64,000 nucleotides of DNA. Source: Acanthosepion esculentum. Taxonomy: Eukaryota > Mollusca > Cephalopoda > Sepiida > Sepiidae. The stretch covers positions 12,256,839 through 12,320,838 of the forward strand of contig OZ038498.1 in the NCBI GenBank assembly GCA_964036315.1, read 5' to 3'. A model generated the notes under the pieces. It made no database searches. It was not told where the DNA came from and saw only the letters and a program-made list of their open reading frames with translations. Below, in pieces: positions 43,430-53,214 of the stretch. Position numbers and translations under genes: made by a program. Numbering within the stretch: position 1 is the first letter of the stretch; each line of letters opens with the position of its first letter.

Positions 43430-43473
43430 TGTCCTGAAGATGGTCTATTAGACCGAAACGTCTGACGTTGACA
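43430..43473 (+). ncRNA. Hammerhead-ribozyme-like motif (right arm)
   Basis: Helix I strand TGTC (43430-43433), core CTGAAGA (43434-43440), an extra T, stem II GGTCT/AGACC with loop ATT, GAAA (43455-43458), helix III CGT/ACG with loop CTG, TT as the UH dinucleotide (43468-43469), and GACA (43470-43473) closing helix I. All three helices form by Watson-Crick pairs and all core positions fit type I hammerheads, except one inserted base after CTGAAGA. UU is a less favoured but permitted cleavage site. Confidence 0.55.
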
Positions 43474-43780
43474 GTAAAACAAAAAACAAAATAAAAAAAA
43501 ACAGTAAACTCACATATTCGGATTTTGCTTTGTCTTTTCCACATTTTCATCATATTTAATTGTCTTTGTTTTTTTAAATTTTTTTCTTTCATGTACGCCA
43601 TTGTCTTTGGAGACTTGTTTAGTGATCAAGTTAAGTTCATGGCCTTTTAAGCTTCCTTCACGTGAACTGCAGTAAAATTTTGAACATGTAAGAATTAAAT
43701 ATTACAAGGTGGGGGAGTGGGCACCAGAATTTTCGAAATACCAAAGTGGGGCATGGCCCAAAATCAGTTGGGAACAATTG

Positions 43781-44587
43781 TTTTAGCCGATGCGTTTTGT
43801 CCTATGATGGATTTTATCAAGACATTTGCCTTGATAAGGGTTTTATTTTGGTGAGGATATTTTGAAACAAGTATTTATAAAAAAGTAAAAATGTTAGTTT
43901 TTTCAAAATTTTTAAATTTAATAAACGCTCATAAATATACATCAATCTAGCTTAGAAGTTTATGTATATTATGGGGGAATGCTAAGTGACGTCACTTCAA
44001 GTCTAATAAACAAAACTTAATAAATGATTATGTTGAATTTTTTTATATAATGTAATTAATACATTGGGAAAGAGGTAATTCTTTCAGGAACGGAGATATT
44101 TGAGAAAATCTATGGCGCAGATTTATATTTTGCTAAGATTCGATAGCGACACTCTTTATTAGCTTGAAATTCTACATGTTAAAAATGATTTATGTATATC
44201 CATAGTGTTAATATAATCTACAACACACCAACTGGAACAGTTTGAAAGTTTTATTATAGGTTTAGTTTCTTCTATAAACAACTAATATTTACTCATAGAC
44301 TTACTTATAAACGCAACCAGTGTTTACCTGAGACTCAGGTATAAATTGAATGTTGCTAACTGAATTTGTCACAGCCTAATAAAAGGGGGCAAAGTAATGA
44401 TTTGCAATTAGAAAATGGAGTAAAGTAATTAATCTTGATTAATATAATCGTCTTTTCTGTTTGGATTATTTCTTTTTGATAGAAATGCTTTTGAAATGAC
44501 ACGGAACAGATTAATTCGTGGAAAAAGTAATTTAGGTTGAAAATTACACTATTGTAAATAATTTTTATTCATGAATATGTGGATAAA
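43781..44587. other. No recognised feature
   Basis: AT-rich, no coding content recognised. Confidence 0.45.
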
Positions 44588-45245
44588 GACATAGGTTAGA
44601 TCCAAAGAGTTGTGAGTTCAATAGCAAGCCACAGCACTGAAGAACCAAAACTTGGAGACTTGAGTTAAAGGGAAATAACTGAGACATCCGGAAGAGGTAT
44701 GGCACATGGAACTAGAACAATCTACCCCGGTGGACGAAATAAAGGGATCGGTTTGAAATACCAATCCCTTGAAGAAAGCCGGAGCGTAGAGCGGCCGAAA
44801 CGTTGTAAATATGGCAATGAAGATGAGGATAACAGTCCGAATAATGTGAATAATGCAAGTAATCATAATACCTCATCTCAGATATAGTGGGCGAAACGTC
44901 GTGAATATGGCAATGAAGATGAGGATAACAGTCCGAATAATGTAAATAATGCAAGTAATCATAATACCTCATCTCAGATAGAGTGGCCGAAACGTTGTGA
45001 ATATGGCAATGAAGATGAGGATAACAGTCCGAATAATGTAAATAATGCAAGTAATCATAATACCTCATCTCAGAGATATAGAGGCTGAAACGTTGTGAAT
45101 ATGGCAATGAAGATGAGGATAACAGTCCGAATAATGTAAATAATGCAAGTAATCATAGTACCTCATCTCAGAGATATAGAGGCTGAAACGTTGTGAATAT
45201 GGCAATGAAGATGAGGATAACAGTCCGAATAATGTAAATAATTAA
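44588..45245 (+). mobile_element. Composite SINE-like element with five-unit GAAACGTT tail
   Basis: A 5'-truncated head (GAGTTGTGAGTTCAATAGC, box B region, about 44607) is followed by the body (GAACTAGAACAATCTACCC, GACGAAATAAAGGGATCGG) and a tail of about five ~97-bp units starting GAAACGTTGTAAATATGG near 44798 and ending near 45240. Some units lack CTGAAGA and keep only the GAAACGTT side, so tail expansion involves the downstream half of the core. Confidence 0.82.
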
Positions 45246-45589
45246 AGTAATAAATATGGAAATTGAGAAAAAATATGAAATTAACTGAAAATTTTCGAAG
45301 TTTACAATAAAAATTAAAATTTTTTCCGTTTTTCAGTAGATTCCGAACTAACATGGCTAATTTTCTGCTACTTATTACGAACTTCAGCAAGTTTATTAAA
45401 TGCCTACCATTAAATAGTTAGTGACCATATATTATCGCATCACTTCTGTTTGGCTTTTCCTCTACGTCTTTTTCAAGACACCATACTCTAAAGACAGTTT
45501 AGCAGCTCTGACATTTTAATGTGTCCAAATCGTTTAAAGGATTTGCGACGGATCGTATCGAAGAGTGAAAGAAAAATAGTTACGTTTCT
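45246..45589. other. No recognised feature
   Basis: AT-rich, no coding content recognised. Confidence 0.45.
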
Positions 45590-45825
45590 AATAATGATTA
45601 TTTTCATGTTGTCTATCGGCTTATGACCTGTATTGTGATTATACGTCTCATAATTTGCGAATATTTCAATTTGAACTGGAAGTTTTTGACTCCATGTTGC
45701 ATAATCGAAACCATATAAAAAACCGGAAGAATGTTCATGTTAATGTGGGCCCCCACTCGTGTTGATTTCAGAAGAGTTGATCCAGGTTAGGGTTAGGGAG
45801 GAAATTTAGAGAGGAAATTTCAACA
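45590..45825 (-). repeat. Repeat X, copy 3 (inverted)
   Basis: Reverse complement of 40560-40800 with few differences, including CCAGGTTAGGGTTAGGGAGG and the adjoining GAAACGTT units. Confidence 0.88.
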
Positions 45826-46250
45826 TTATTTACATTATTCGGACTATTGTCCTCATCTTTGTCGCCATATTTATTAGAAGGTTTCGGCCATTGTACGCTC
45901 CAGCCTTCGATATTCGTACCAGTTTCTGGTAGGATTTTTCAATTTGTCTCCATATTTTTGTTATATCGGGTCCGTACCGATCCTTCAGTATCTGTCTATA
46001 TTTCTGAGACGAGGTATTATGTACATTATTTACATTATTCAGACTATTGTCGTCATCTTTGTTGCCATATTTATTACAACGTTTCGGTCTTTCCATATCT
46101 GTCTATATTTCTGAGATGAGGTATTATTTACACTATTTACATTATTCAGACTATTGTCCTCATCTTTGTCGCCATATTTATTACAAGGTTTCGGCCATTC
46201 AGCATCTGTCTATATTTCTGAGATGAGGTATTATGTACACTATTTACATT
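45826..46250 (-). repeat. GAAACGTT array (minus), partner of 40105-40555
   Basis: About four units in inverted order, including the unit with the GGTACGGACC-type extra phrase (complement at about 45965-45990). Together with 45590-45825 it forms an inverted counterpart of 40390-40800. Confidence 0.88.
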
Positions 46251-46253
46251 TGT

Positions 46254-47278
46254 GACACATCTGGCGTGGTTTAGGGTTGGTCGCGGCACCAATATGTGCC
46301 TCACACCGATCGTCGCCTGCGGCAATATGTGACACCCACTGGCGGTCGAATCCTGGCTTACCACGGCACCAATATAGGACGCCCATAGGTGTGGTCGTGG
46401 TGGTCACGTCGCCAATATGTGACACTGCGCCATCGGCCCGTGGTTAATTTCCAGTTGCGGCGCGAAGCTGTAAGGGTTCTTCCACCAGCGTTTTGGGGTT
46501 GATACTTTATCGCTGCCACCAGCCTGTGTCCCGGTCGATCTGATCGTTTCCGGTTTGATATCAGCTTTGTCGTTCCCAGGTCGCCTCCAACGTCTGGTTG
46601 CCGAAGTAACTGCTTTGATCTCCAGTCTAACCTACCCACGTTGTGACTTTGATCTTAGGTAGACGAAATCAATCAGGCGTCGGGCCGTAGTGCAAGCTGA
46701 ATCCGGGGTAAAGGTGATACCGCACAAACGTAAGTAAAAGAAATAATAAAACAAACTCAAGAGGTTCAAATATGTTGAGAAATAGCAATTATCTTTATCT
46801 GTCTGTTGAATACAGGAGTGCGTTTCTCTCCCAGCCCGTTTCTATGGATTCGTGACACTTTTTGCGTTTCTTAAGCGAGTTTTGGTATCTTTAGTCGTTC
46901 TTCAATAAAACTTGCTTTTGGTAGGAAGACTAAGTCGAAAGGCGTGGAATCTTGGTCACCTTCTGCGAGGCGTTATTCTCCGAGCCCAACTGCTCTCGTA
47001 TTCAACTGCCTCTGGAACTGCATGGAACGCCCGGGGACGTTCGTTTATATGGACACAGACCAAAACCCGGTGTGGGGCCGGACGTGGTTTGGATTCCTCG
47101 ATAATTCTCGATTCCCAACAAGAATTCTCTTTGTCATTTTTGGAAGATTAATCACTTTCCATTTCGGTGGGGGGGGGGGGGGGTCTCCCTCGTCCGCGAG
47201 GAGAGGTCGGAGGAAAATTATCCTCTTAGACTCTTCCTTTCTCATACTGGTATCTCATACCAATCCTCTCAGTGGGTG
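46254..47278. other. GC-richer block with short degenerate repeats
   Basis: Between 46254 and 46430 a phrase like GGCACCAATATGTGACACCC recurs about four times in ~55-60-bp steps. Base composition is clearly richer in G+C than the neighbours up to 47278. A 15-17 base G run lies at 47168-47184. It may be non-coding sequence of a retroelement (LTR or leader), continued after the insertion at 49664, but I recognise no protein. Confidence 0.4.
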
Positions 47279-47282
47279 TTAA

Positions 47283-49659
47283 CATAGGTCACTCCACGAA
47301 ATCGCTAAAAAATGGCATAGCATGATAAAAAAATACGCCAAACTTCACGTAAACAAAATTTTAGCGTCTGAGAGTTATTCTGAGAGGAAAGATCAAAGTA
47401 TTTTTTAATTAGTTTTTAAAATTTTTCTTTCTTTTTCGAACATTCTAAATTTTGATTAAAAAAAACCTTGTTTCTCTTTGTATCACCGGAACTAGTAACA
47501 TAACATAAAATAAAATAAATTTTAAGCACGATTTTTTTTTGTATGGCACACATTAATTTGGAAAATGTTGCAAAAATAAAAATAATTGTCGGATTTTAAT
47601 GAAACTTTCAGAAACTATTCACAAATGATGGAACTTATTATAAATATGTTTTTTTTTATTAAAGTCATGGCAGAATTTTTTTTTCATATGTATTACCCCA
47701 CCTCCAACTAATTGTACGAAAACTCTATAATTTCAATTTTGAGGAGTTTAGTGATTATATTAGTTAAAAGCACAAGGCTTTGAGGAAACCAAATCATGTT
47801 TTTATTTTTTTTTTGTGGACCACCTCTACCTGAAAATCATCTCCGAAATGTAACATACAAAACTCATTAAAACAAAAATATTATTTAATTTCAAAAGCTT
47901 TTAATTGCTTTTATTTATTTTGATGAACATGGACAATATTGTCTGAAAGCAAATATATATTTCGATAAAAAATAAATTTTTAAAACAATTATTTGTTGTT
48001 TCTGAAATAATTTTTTTAATTTTTACTTAATTTTTACATTATGTTGCTAATTCTTATAAAATTAGGGAAAAGTTTGTACAACTTAACGAATGTTGTTATT
48101 AAGTAGATATATATTTACAGATTATAAATTCCAAAGCATCTTACAAACTAACGAACAGACGTATATTAAAAAATTTAATTTGTCTCAATCATGTGTCAAT
48201 AATGTGTCAATAATGTGTCTGCCAATGAAATCTACGGAAGACCGGAAGTATCATGCGTGCAATAAAAAAACGTCACTTATTAGCTACCTATTCAATGAAA
48301 TTTATACAGTATTATTTTTGTATTATGTCAGTTATGATATTTTTCTATGAGATATTTTTAAAATTTAATAAAGTGAGCATAAAAAAACAATGAAATTTCA
48401 TAAGTGTACTTTAAATTATAGCATAATTTAATGTACATGTCTTGTTAAATTTTATCTCACTCAGCCACAGCTGATTAAAATGCTTGTTTCTGTCATTTAG
48501 GAAAATCCAACAAAATATTAGGTAAATATTCTCATTCGTCAGCAACATTAAACCCATCATAGAATGCAAAGTTCTCAATCTTATGCGTGTAATGGGAAGA
48601 TTTTTGCTTAGAACTACAAAAAATGCAAAATTTACATTTTTTTTTCCCATTTTGGCCCCTGAAAAATTTTTTTGAGTCATTTAAACTGACCAATTTTATT
48701 TTTAAATGAAAGATCATATTGTTTGCTTTCAGAAAATATATAGTTTCATGGGGTTCACATAAATTTTCCTTGATATTTTCTTCAGATGATAAACATTTTT
48801 TTATTTTTACCCCAATAAAAATATGAAAAACCATTTTTTTTTTAGAGAAAATAGGCTGACTTTTACTATGTTTGATTATTTTTACTGAGGATATAAATTT
48901 TTTTATGATAGATCTGAATTGACTTTATTTAGTAGGGTCTATATGGGCCCTGAAACAGCAGTGCAGCACTTGTATTTTAATTAATTTTTTTTATAGTATT
49001 TATAATTTCTCCAGATAGTATCAACAAACTTATAGTGAAAGCTACAGTACTAAAAACACACAAAAAAAAATTCCAAAAATTGGAATGCTGAAAGTTTTTT
49101 TACTTTATTACAAGGTACTACTTAAGCAAGTCCAATTAAAAAAAATATGTCCATTCTGTCCTTCCGTATGAGAACTCGAATCTCACGTCAGCTGTCAATA
49201 ATTTATAAACGTCACCTTTCATCACTTGTCAATCGTCGGGAATGTTAAGATCGGCTCCCTTTTATTTTAAACAACATTTTTCTACGAAGAAAGTAAGTAA
49301 AAGTTTCTTTCAAAATATTTTAAATAAACTTTAAATTTTCTAATTTTCTTTGAATAAATTTTGAAAAACGTATAATTAAATTTTTAAACGATTTTTAAAC
49401 AAGTAATTTAACTTATTTTTCAAAAATCAAAATTTAAAAAAATGGCTGATATCGAGTTTTTGTTCGATATTTCGTAAACAAGATTTTTAACTAAAATTTA
49501 AGACATGCTAAGAATGATTAAAAAATTTCAAAAAATATTCAAAAAATACTTTAGTGTTTCTTCTAAATAATGAAATATACATTTAACACGAAGAAAATTT
49601 TTTTCATTAATTTTCAGGCCGTTTTTGTCGAGGTATCTATTTTTATGAAGTTACCTATG
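47283..49659. mobile_element. 2.38-kb element flanked by TTAA, piggyBac-style, non-autonomous
   Basis: TTAA occurs at 47279-47282 and 49660-49663. Inside, the ends CATAGGTCACT and (inverted) CATAGGTAACT match in ten of eleven bases. A TTAA duplication with short TIRs is the mark of piggyBac-type insertion. The interior is very AT-rich and codes nothing recognised, unlike the GC-richer flanks, consistent with an inserted element. A phrase near its left end (CGCTAAAAAATGGCATA) has a relative at about 60210. Confidence 0.5.
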
Positions 49660-49663
49660 TTAA

Positions 49664-50549
49664 CAACTGCCTCGCCTTTCTCATACATTCACCTTCGCCT
49701 ATCACTCACGCCACCACTTAGCCAATGATCGCTCGGCAGTGTGGGTGTGGCTAGACTGGCCCTCTTAAAATTATCTTCCAGAATCCTCTTCAGCGGCCAA
49801 AACTTTTATGAATTTCACCATGCCATAATTAAATTTTTATCATATCTTATCCTTTTCCTGACCCACTCAAAATCCACTTAGCAGAATCTCTACCGACTCA
49901 TTAATCACTGTCAAAACCCAACACCTGGTTTCTCCGCTAGTCAACTTTTAACTGGGTGGTCGTGTTTACCTGAGAAACAAATTCTTTATTTTTCTCATAT
50001 CTTAAAATTCTCGTATCACCAGATGCTCACTTTTGGCGACGCTGTGCCTGTCGTCAACAGTTCGAATAAGTAATAATAATACCTTTTTTTACGCGATTCC
50101 CTTGTCATGCCAAGATCTGTACATATAACAGATGGCTTTCTACGTCGAGAGCCAAGAATAAAAATTAAATAGTATCTCTGAAAGATAGCTAATATTGATT
50201 TCCCCTACCTGTATGCAGTTGACCTAGGCCGAATTTTTTTTATGGCCGCCATGTGTGGTTGGCTTTGTCTCTCTTTCCCGAATTCTGTTTCCCTTGGCGT
50301 GTCACTCTCTTATCATGACATTAATTAATTTTGACAGAATCTTAACTCTGGCTTTCTCATACGGATTTTCTGTTATTTTGCGAAACGTATCTTTCTTCGT
50401 AAATGAAATAAAATCTTTTTCATTTTTTAAAAAAATGTTGCTCAGTCTGTCTTTCGAAATAACTCTTTCTCGCCTTAAGTATTTCCCGTTTTTAATTTCT
50501 ATGGTTAATTAGTTAGCGAATTACCATAGCTAAATAGTGTCATACATTT
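49664..50549. other. Continuation of GC-richer block, unassigned
   Basis: Contains TTTTGGCGACGCTGTGCC near 50033, in the style of sequence following an LTR, but no coding or LTR pair is found. Ends at the GAAACGTT unit. Confidence 0.3.
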
Positions 50550-50705
50550 ATTCTGACTATTGTCCTCATCTTCGTCGCCATATTTCTTACAACGTTTCGG
50601 TCGTACAACGTTGTAATAAATATGGCGACAAAGATGTGGACAATAGTCCGAATAATGTAAATAATGTACATAATACCTCATCTCAGAAATATAGACAGGA
50701 AATTT
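50550..50705. repeat. GAAACGTT units beside hAT copy 2
   Basis: An inverted half-unit joined to a plus unit through GGTCGTACAACGTTGTAATA. The same junction is at 40200, inverted, beside hAT copy 1. Confidence 0.88.
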
Positions 50706-51680
50706 ACAATTGTTCTCTGAAACAGTACAATTCAAAGATTAGTGACATGGCCATTGATATCAAGTCGTGCACAAGATCAAATCTGCAGTATTTGTTATAT
50801 TTTCAGTTCAACTCGATGAATCGACTGATATGGCATCGTGATCCCAATTGATGGTGCTAGCAAGGTATGTGCACCCTGGTTCATTTAAAGAGGAATTTCT
50901 TTTTTGTTCTCCTCTTGAAACAACGACCAAGGCCTCTAATATTTTGCAAAATATTTCGTCTTTCCTTGAATCACAAAACCTTTTTCTGGATAATATATGT
51001 GCGTGTTGTACAGACGGAGCGATCAGGATTTCGAGTTTGCATGAAAAAGTAAGCTTTAAAAGTTAAAGGCATTCATTGAATGATTCATCGTCAGACACTG
51101 GCCTCAAAAATACTTCCAGCTCCACTGGAGAATGTTTTTGATCAAATAATTCAGATTATAAATTTTGCCAAAGGATGAGCTCTCAATTCATGAATTCTCA
51201 GGTAGTTTTGCAGTAGGATGGATGCAGACCATCTTTTGCTTCTTTCCCACACAATTGTTCGATGGTTGTCAACAGGGAATGTAACTGAACGAATATTTGA
51301 GCTTAGAGATGGGCTCAAACTATTTTTGAAGTTCAGAGTAAAATGGAATTTTTTGCTTGAACGGATTATGCATCTTGGTTGATACTTTTGAGCAGCTGAA
51401 TAAACCGAATCTTCAGATGCAAGGAAGGAATACGAATATCATAAAATTCGCGGATGACATGAGAGCTTTCATGAGCAAGATGAAAAATTAGAAGAGAAAG
51501 ATCAATATAAAAATGTTTGAGAAGTTGTCATCTGTTCTTGTTGTTGGTGGTAAAGGCCAAGTGTTTCCAGAGCTGGCAAAAAAATGAAATTTTGCTGTAT
51601 CTGACAGCACTGGGAAATGAAATCAGTCGATATTTTTCTGAAATCAATGTTGGATTTAGTGCAAAATCCATTTAAATATC
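50706..51680 (+). pseudogene. hAT transposase-derived gene (ZBED5/SCAND3-like), copy 2, first part
   Basis: Plus strand: YNCSLKQYNSKISDMAIDIK, then VLARYVHPGSFKEEFLFCSP, LETTTKASNILQNISSFLES, QNLFLDNICACCTDGAIRIS, and after frameshifts the MDADHLLLL- and LNKLNLQMQGRNTNII-equivalent codons near 51220-51480. The nucleotide sequence is a close inverted match to 39075-40130 with shared lesions, including the lost segment after ISSLHEKVSFKS. The damage therefore largely predates the duplication. Confidence 0.85.
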
Positions 51681-52372
51681 TAGCTATATTATTGAGATTA
51701 GGTATTATGTACATTATTTATATTACTCAGACTATTGTCCTCATCTTTGTCGCCATATTTACTACAACGTTTTGCCCGTTGTACGCTCTGACCTTCTTCA
51801 GGTGGTTGGAATGTCGAACTGAACCCTTTATTTCGCTCACTGGGGTAGACTGTTCTAGCTCCCCAAGGACACATGGCACAGTGGATAAAGGCGTTGTTTA
51901 GATCCAGTGACAGGCCCCAAAGAGTGTGAGTTCAATACCCGGTTAAGGCAGTGGAGAACTTACAGAAGGGAATTAACAGGAAATAACTGATAACTGACAT
52001 CCATTTCACGTAGAACTAGAATAGTCTATTCCAGTGAGCGAAATAAAGGGTTCAGTTCAACATTCCAACCACCTGAAGAAGGCCGGAGAGTACAACTGCC
52101 GAAACATTCTAATAAATATAGCGACAAAGATGAGGACAATAGTCCGAATAATGTAAATAGTGTACATAATACCTCATCACAGAAATATAGACAGATACTG
52201 AAAGGCCGAAATGTAATAAATATGGCGACAAAGATGATGACAATAGTCCGAATAATGTAAATAGTGTTCGGAATACCTCATCTCAGAAATATAGACAGAT
52301 ACTGAAAGGTCGAAACGTTGTAATAAATATGGCGACAAAGATGAGGACAATAGTCCGAATAATGTAAATAAT
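51681..52372. mobile_element. Composite SINE-like element, tail-head-body-tail, inserted in hAT copy 2
   Basis: Compared with hAT copy 1, the sequence CCATT(C/T)AAATAG is split here: the left flank ends CATTTAAAT, the right flank resumes TATTCAAATAG. This gives insertion limits and a likely 8-9 bp target duplication. Order: inverted GAAACGTT unit with hammerhead-like core, inverted body, plus tRNA-like head (box A TGGCACAGTGG at 51874; box B GTTCAATACC at 51930), plus body, CTGAAGA core at 52073, then three tail units. Confidence 0.85.
51874..51939 (+). promoter_or_regulatory. Pol III internal promoter (tRNA-like boxes A and B)
   Basis: TGGCACAGTGG fits box A (TRGCNNARYNGG), and AGTTCAATACC differs from box B (GGTTCRANNCC) at one position. 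Box starts are about 55 bp apart, within the tRNA range. The same pair is found in the 29.97-, 34.0- (minus) and 59.6-kb (minus) heads. Confidence 0.65.
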
Positions 52373-52620
52373 TTTTATTCAAATAGTTGAAAAAGTTCGT
52401 GATGATTTTCAAGATGAAATTCTAGAGCGAAAAACTGATTCTGGAGCAAGCGATATGTTCGGTGAGTAATCAATCATATAATTTTCGCCCTTGATCTGCG
52501 ATTCCTACCTAAAAGTGGCAGAAAGAGCAAACCCTAACCCTGCTTCCATTTGTATCAACATATCTTTGTGTGTCAGGCTATTCAACCTTATTGCAAATCA
52601 AAACGAAAAAACATAGTAGA
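52373..52620 (+). pseudogene. hAT copy 2, second part after the insertion
   Basis: Continues the inverted match to 38880-39120 (AGTTGAAAAAGTTCGTGATG, GCAAGCGATATGTTCG, TTGTATCAACATATCTTTGT). This extends slightly beyond the expected coding end. Confidence 0.8.
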
Positions 52621-53214
52621 TTGGATGTTGAAAATGACTTGCATTTTGCCTTTCCCAGCACTTCTCTGCATATTCCATGATTAGCGAAGAAAAAACAATC
52701 AAAATGTTTCTCATTAACTGCAATATTCATTTGAATAAAATGAATTATAAATTTACAGTCGCCTGGTATTGTTTTTTAAATGTGTGTTTATTGAATCATT
52801 ATACGCTGGTATTCTAATTTTGTGTATCAAATTACAATTCCCTGCCATTTTAACTTTTTGTTTGCTGCAATAGGCGCTATTCAGTCGGCGCTATTAAATA
52901 ATTAATAATCTATATAAAAATAACATTTATTCAAGTTTTAACTTCCATCAGCATTTTCAATTACTATTAATGTGAGAAAATCAATTATAAAAAAATATGC
53001 AAAGGTAAATGTATTAAAATAGAAGCAAAGGATTTTCAATATTATATGGATACTATTAGGAAAGCACATTTTCAGGCAGAGAATTTTTAGCAAAGGGTGA
53101 ATGACATTCCGACATATGCTAAAAACAGTCAGGGGTCAAAAAGGCTGAGGATCAGTGTTTGAAACATTTTATCAGAAATTCTGATAATAGAAAGTTTTAA
53201 ATGCTGAATTAATT
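52621..53214. other. No recognised feature
   Basis: AT-rich; contains ordinary non-coding sequence before the satellite. Confidence 0.45.

Larger units (their letters stand above)
43140..43554. repeat. 415-bp near-perfect palindrome carrying hammerhead motifs in both arms
   Basis: The arms 43140-43340 and 43354-43554 (about 201 bp) are reverse complements, differing mainly in T-run length. The 13-base spacer is AAAAACTGAAAAA. Each arm includes TATGATGAAAATGTGGAAAA, CGTCAGACGTTTCGG and GAAGAGACGATAGATACAGG. It looks like two 3' ends of a Penelope-like element or retrozyme joined in inverted orientation. Confidence 0.95.
42817..43780. mobile_element. Non-autonomous hAT element with degenerate 8-bp target duplication
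   Basis: The left end CACAGATTCCCAACGTGGGG and, reverse-complemented, the right end CAATTGTTCCCAACTG share TTCCCAAC. Both then have a GGGC..ATGCCCCAC block, giving TIRs of about 25-30 bp. The 8 bases outside (TCTTAGCA and TTTTAGCC) agree at six of eight positions, as expected for an old hAT insertion. No transposase is present. The interior holds a 415-bp palindrome (43140-43554). Confidence 0.65.

Noticed and set aside
46254..47278. CpG-island-type promoter of a host gene in the GC-richer block
   Set aside because: Short degenerate repeats and no downstream exon. A retroelement leader is more likely.
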